Below are positions 6,081 to 8,005 of a DNA stretch of 8,005 nucleotides, in pieces (positions within the stretch are counted from its first letter, which is position 1; every line of letters begins with the position of its first letter). A program made the translations under genes and the position numbers. The notes below the pieces were generated by a model. That model saw only the letters and a list, made by a program, of their open reading frames with translations, made no database searches and was not told the DNA's origin. The stretch is from Anaerolineales bacterium. Lineage in GTDB: Bacteria; Chloroflexota; Anaerolineae; Anaerolineales; UBA6663. The stretch lies in NCBI GenBank assembly GCA_016789165.1, contig JAEURL010000518.1:1-8005 (forward strand), read 5' to 3'.

Positions 6081-7214
6081 ATGAAAAACATAAAGGTCGG
6101 TATCATCGGCTGTGGATTTATCGCCAACGGCAAGCACCTGCCGAGCATGGCCCGCATCGAGGGCGTCGAAGCGGCCGCCTTCTGCGATATCGTCCTGGAG
6201 CGCGCCCAGGCCTCGGCCAAGCAGTTCGGCGGCCCGGACGCTCTGGTGTGCACCGATTACCGCGACGTGCTCAAGCGCGCCGACATCGACGTCATCCACG
6301 TCTGCACCCCCAACAACTCGCACGCCGAGATCTCCATCGCCGCCCTGCAGGCCGGCAAGCACGTGATGTGCGAGAAGCCGATGGCCAAGACGGCCGCCGA
6401 GGCCAAGGCCATGCTGGAGGCCTCCCGCGCCACCGGCAAGCTGCTCACCATTGGCTACCAGAACCGCTTCCGCGAAGATTCGCTCTTCATGAAGGCGCTG
6501 TGCGAGGCGGGTGAGTTGGGCGACATCTACCTGGGCAAGGCCTTCGCCACCCGCCGGCGGGGTGTCCCGGTCTGGGGCGTCTTCATGGACAAGGAGAAGC
6601 AGGGCGGCGGCCCGCTCATCGACCTGGCCACCCATGCCGTGGACCTGACCCTGTGGATGATGGCGAACTACGAGCCGGCCTCGGTCCTCGGCTCCACCTT
6701 CGACAAGATCGCCAAGCTCGGCAGCCCCGCCAACAGCATGGGGGTCTGGGATCCGGCCAAGTTCGAGGTGGAAGACAGCGCCTTCGGCCTGGTTAAGTTC
6801 AAGAACGGCGCCACCGTCGTGGTCGAGGCCTCCTGGGCCCTGAACATGATCATCTCCAACGAGGCCATGACGCTGCTGTGCGGCACCAAGGCCGGCGCGG
6901 ACATGTTCCCGCCGGAGGGCCCGATTGTGCGGACGGCCGACTTCCAGTCCGCGCCGAGCTTCCACGTGCGCGTGAACGGCGAGAACGCCGGCAAACTCTA
7001 TATCCAGAACTACGCCATGGGCGCCGCCTTCATCGGCGACGGCAGCGTGCGCGAAAGCTTCGCCGGCGGTTACAAAGAGGCCCTGGCCTGGTTCACGGCG
7101 GTGCGCGGCGAGGGCGCATTGGTGGTCAAGCCGGAGCAGGCGTACACCGTCACCCGCATCCTGGAAGCCATCTATCAGTCCGCGGCCACCGGCGACGTGG
7201 TCCATCTGGCCTGA
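6081..7214 (+). CDS. Gfo/Idh/MocA family NAD(P)-dependent oxidoreductase (copy B)
   Basis: This 377-residue paralogue of the gene at 237-1370 differs at about 44 positions by manual alignment (about 88% identity) with no insertion or deletion. It keeps the Rossmann turn GIIGCGFIA, the catalytic EKP (98-100) and the D181/H185/D188 active-site set, so it should be active with the same cofactor. Differences cluster at residues 46-65 on the Rossmann surface, at 320-325 (RQTEDF against SVRESF), and singly near the active site (G183A, P223V). It is the first gene of an operon divergent from the LacI regulator, behind promoter 5923-5951 and operators O1 and O2; the third oxidoreductase follows after 21 bp. 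It may be a differently regulated isoenzyme, or may run the opposite redox step of the same pathway. Family certain, role inferred. Confidence 0.93.
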   Translation: MKNIKVGIIGCGFIANGKHLPSMARIEGVEAAAFCDIVLERAQASAKQFGGPDALVCTDYRDVLKRADIDVIHVCTPNNSHAEISIAALQAGKHVMCEKPMAKTAAEAKAMLEASRATGKLLTIGYQNRFREDSLFMKALCEAGELGDIYLGKAFATRRRGVPVWGVFMDKEKQGGGPLIDLATHAVDLTLWMMANYEPASVLGSTFDKIAKLGSPANSMGVWDPAKFEVEDSAFGLVKFKNGATVVVEASWALNMIISNEAMTLLCGTKAGADMFPPEGPIVRTADFQSAPSFHVRVNGENAGKLYIQNYAMGAAFIGDGSVRESFAGGYKEALAWFTAVRGEGALVVKPEQAYTVTRILEAIYQSAATGDVVHLA

Positions 7215-7235
7215 GGCGCAGGACGAGCGACCCCT

Positions 7236-8005
7236 ATGAAGAAATATCGAGTTGGAATTATCGGCTGCGGCGCCATCTTTTTCATGCACGCCTACCCGCT
7301 GCACAAACTTGCGAACGCCGAGATCGTGGCGGTCTGCGATATCAAGCCGCCGGCCCTGGAAACCGCCAAGCAGCTCTTCCACTGCGACGGATACAGCGAC
7401 TACCGCGAGCTGCTCCAGCGCCCGGACATCGACGTCGTCCACATCCTCACGCCGCACTACCTGCACGCGCCAATGGCCATCGCCGCCGCCGACGCCGGCA
7501 AGCACGTGCTGAGCGAGAAGCCCATGTCTATCAACATGGAGCAGGCCCACGCCATCGTGGCGGCCGGCCAGCGCAACAACGTCACCATGGGCGTCATCAG
7601 CCAGAACCGCTACAACGCCGCCTCGGTGGCCGTCAAGGAGGCCATCGCCAACGGCAGCCTGGGCAAGGTCCTGGGCCAGCGCATCATCCTCTCCTGGACC
7701 AAGCCGGCCGCCTACTACCGCAACAGCGACTGGCACGGCACCTGGGATAAGGAAGGCGGCTCGCTGATGATTGACCAGGCCATCCACGTGATGGACCTGG
7801 CCCGCTGGCTCATCGGCGACGAGATCGCCAGCGTTCAGGCCAGCATCGCCAACCGCGCCCACCCCGAGATCGAGACCGAGGACACGGCCGAGGGCCTGAT
7901 CACCTACCGCAATGGCGTGCAGTCCGTCTTCTTTGCCACCAACAACTTCACCTTCAACTCGCCGGTGGTGGTGGAAACCCACTGCGAGAACGGCACGGCC
8001 CTGCT
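7236..8005 (+). CDS. Third Gfo/Idh/MocA family oxidoreductase, 3' end outside the window
   Basis: An open reading frame starts at ATG 7236 (AGGA at 7220-7223, a rather long 12-nt spacing) and stays open to the window end: 256 codons plus two bases. The start MKKYRVGIIGCGAIFF gives a Rossmann nucleotide-binding turn, SEKPM (93-97) holds the catalytic lysine K95, and GTWDKEGGSLMIDQAIHVMD contains D180, H184 and D187 of the active site. It clearly differs from copies A and B: it has the signature YY....W.GTW..EGG before the active-site helix, seen in another branch of the family. It lies 21 bp after copy B and is surely co-transcribed. Two different family members in one operon suggest successive oxidation and reduction, or two substrates. 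About 80 to 120 residues are probably missing. Confidence 0.88.
   Translation, partial: MKKYRVGIIGCGAIFFMHAYPLHKLANAEIVAVCDIKPPALETAKQLFHCDGYSDYRELLQRPDIDVVHILTPHYLHAPMAIAAADAGKHVLSEKPMSINMEQAHAIVAAGQRNNVTMGVISQNRYNAASVAVKEAIANGSLGKVLGQRIILSWTKPAAYYRNSDWHGTWDKEGGSLMIDQAIHVMDLARWLIGDEIASVQASIANRAHPEIETEDTAEGLITYRNGVQSVFFATNNFTFNSPVVVETHCENGTAL

Noticed and set aside
6048..7982. A 644-codon open frame on the minus strand across copy B and the third oxidoreductase
   Set aside because: It is antisense to two genes with clear family motifs; its composition (rich in G, A, V, D, H, L) is the usual mirror of GC-rich codon use, and no domain is recognisable.
1..8005. CRISPR arrays, tRNA or rRNA genes, insertion sequences
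   Set aside because: No regularly spaced repeats, cloverleaf or rRNA segments, transposase motifs or terminal inverted repeats were seen on either strand; the only large repeat is the pair of paralogous oxidoreductase genes.

Overview
The window is high-GC bacterial DNA with strongly G/C-ending codons and short intergenic gaps. It carries one carbohydrate-use locus. Good Shine-Dalgarno sites (AGGAGAGG, GAAGGAG, AAAGGA) and tight operons mark it as bacterial. The mix of several Gfo/Idh/MocA oxidoreductases, a xylose-isomerase-like TIM barrel, a glucokinase and a LacI regulator would fit a free-living heterotroph. Chloroflexota or Actinomycetota is possible, but the sequence alone does not fix the phylum.

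Layout. Positions 1-236 are a relatively AT-rich regulatory stretch holding several palindromes. At its left edge is the possible start of a divergent minus-strand gene. Positions 237-3360 are a compact plus-strand operon: a Gfo/Idh/MocA NAD(P)-dependent oxidoreductase, then a sugar isomerase/epimerase-type TIM-barrel protein 20 bp later, then a glucokinase that all but overlaps it. A very strong GC-rich hairpin follows, then a 12-helix MFS transporter (3505-4758). The MFS gene converges on a minus-strand LacI-family regulator (5895-4825), with a 10-bp inverted repeat between them that may terminate both. Divergent from the regulator is a second operon: a near copy of the first oxidoreductase (6081-7214), then a third, distinct Gfo/Idh/MocA oxidoreductase (from 7236) cut off by the window end.

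The best-resolved regulatory element is the divergent region 5896-6080. It holds two perfect CpG-centred palindromes sharing the core ACACGTGT, 65 bp apart centre to centre. One lies over the predicted start site of a TTGACT-N17-TAGACT promoter and just downstream of a minus-strand TATAAT. This is what autoregulation and local repression by the adjacent LacI protein would look like.

How the genes may work together (inference). A transporter, NAD(P)-dependent sugar oxidation or reduction, a metal-dependent TIM barrel able to isomerise or beta-eliminate a keto-sugar, and a glucokinase form a plausible route. It would release glucose from a glucoside or anhydro-glucose through a 3-keto intermediate and phosphorylate it to glucose 6-phosphate. 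This resembles in outline the oxidation-elimination-hydration-reduction logic known for bacterial levoglucosan breakdown. The actual substrate cannot be read from the sequence.
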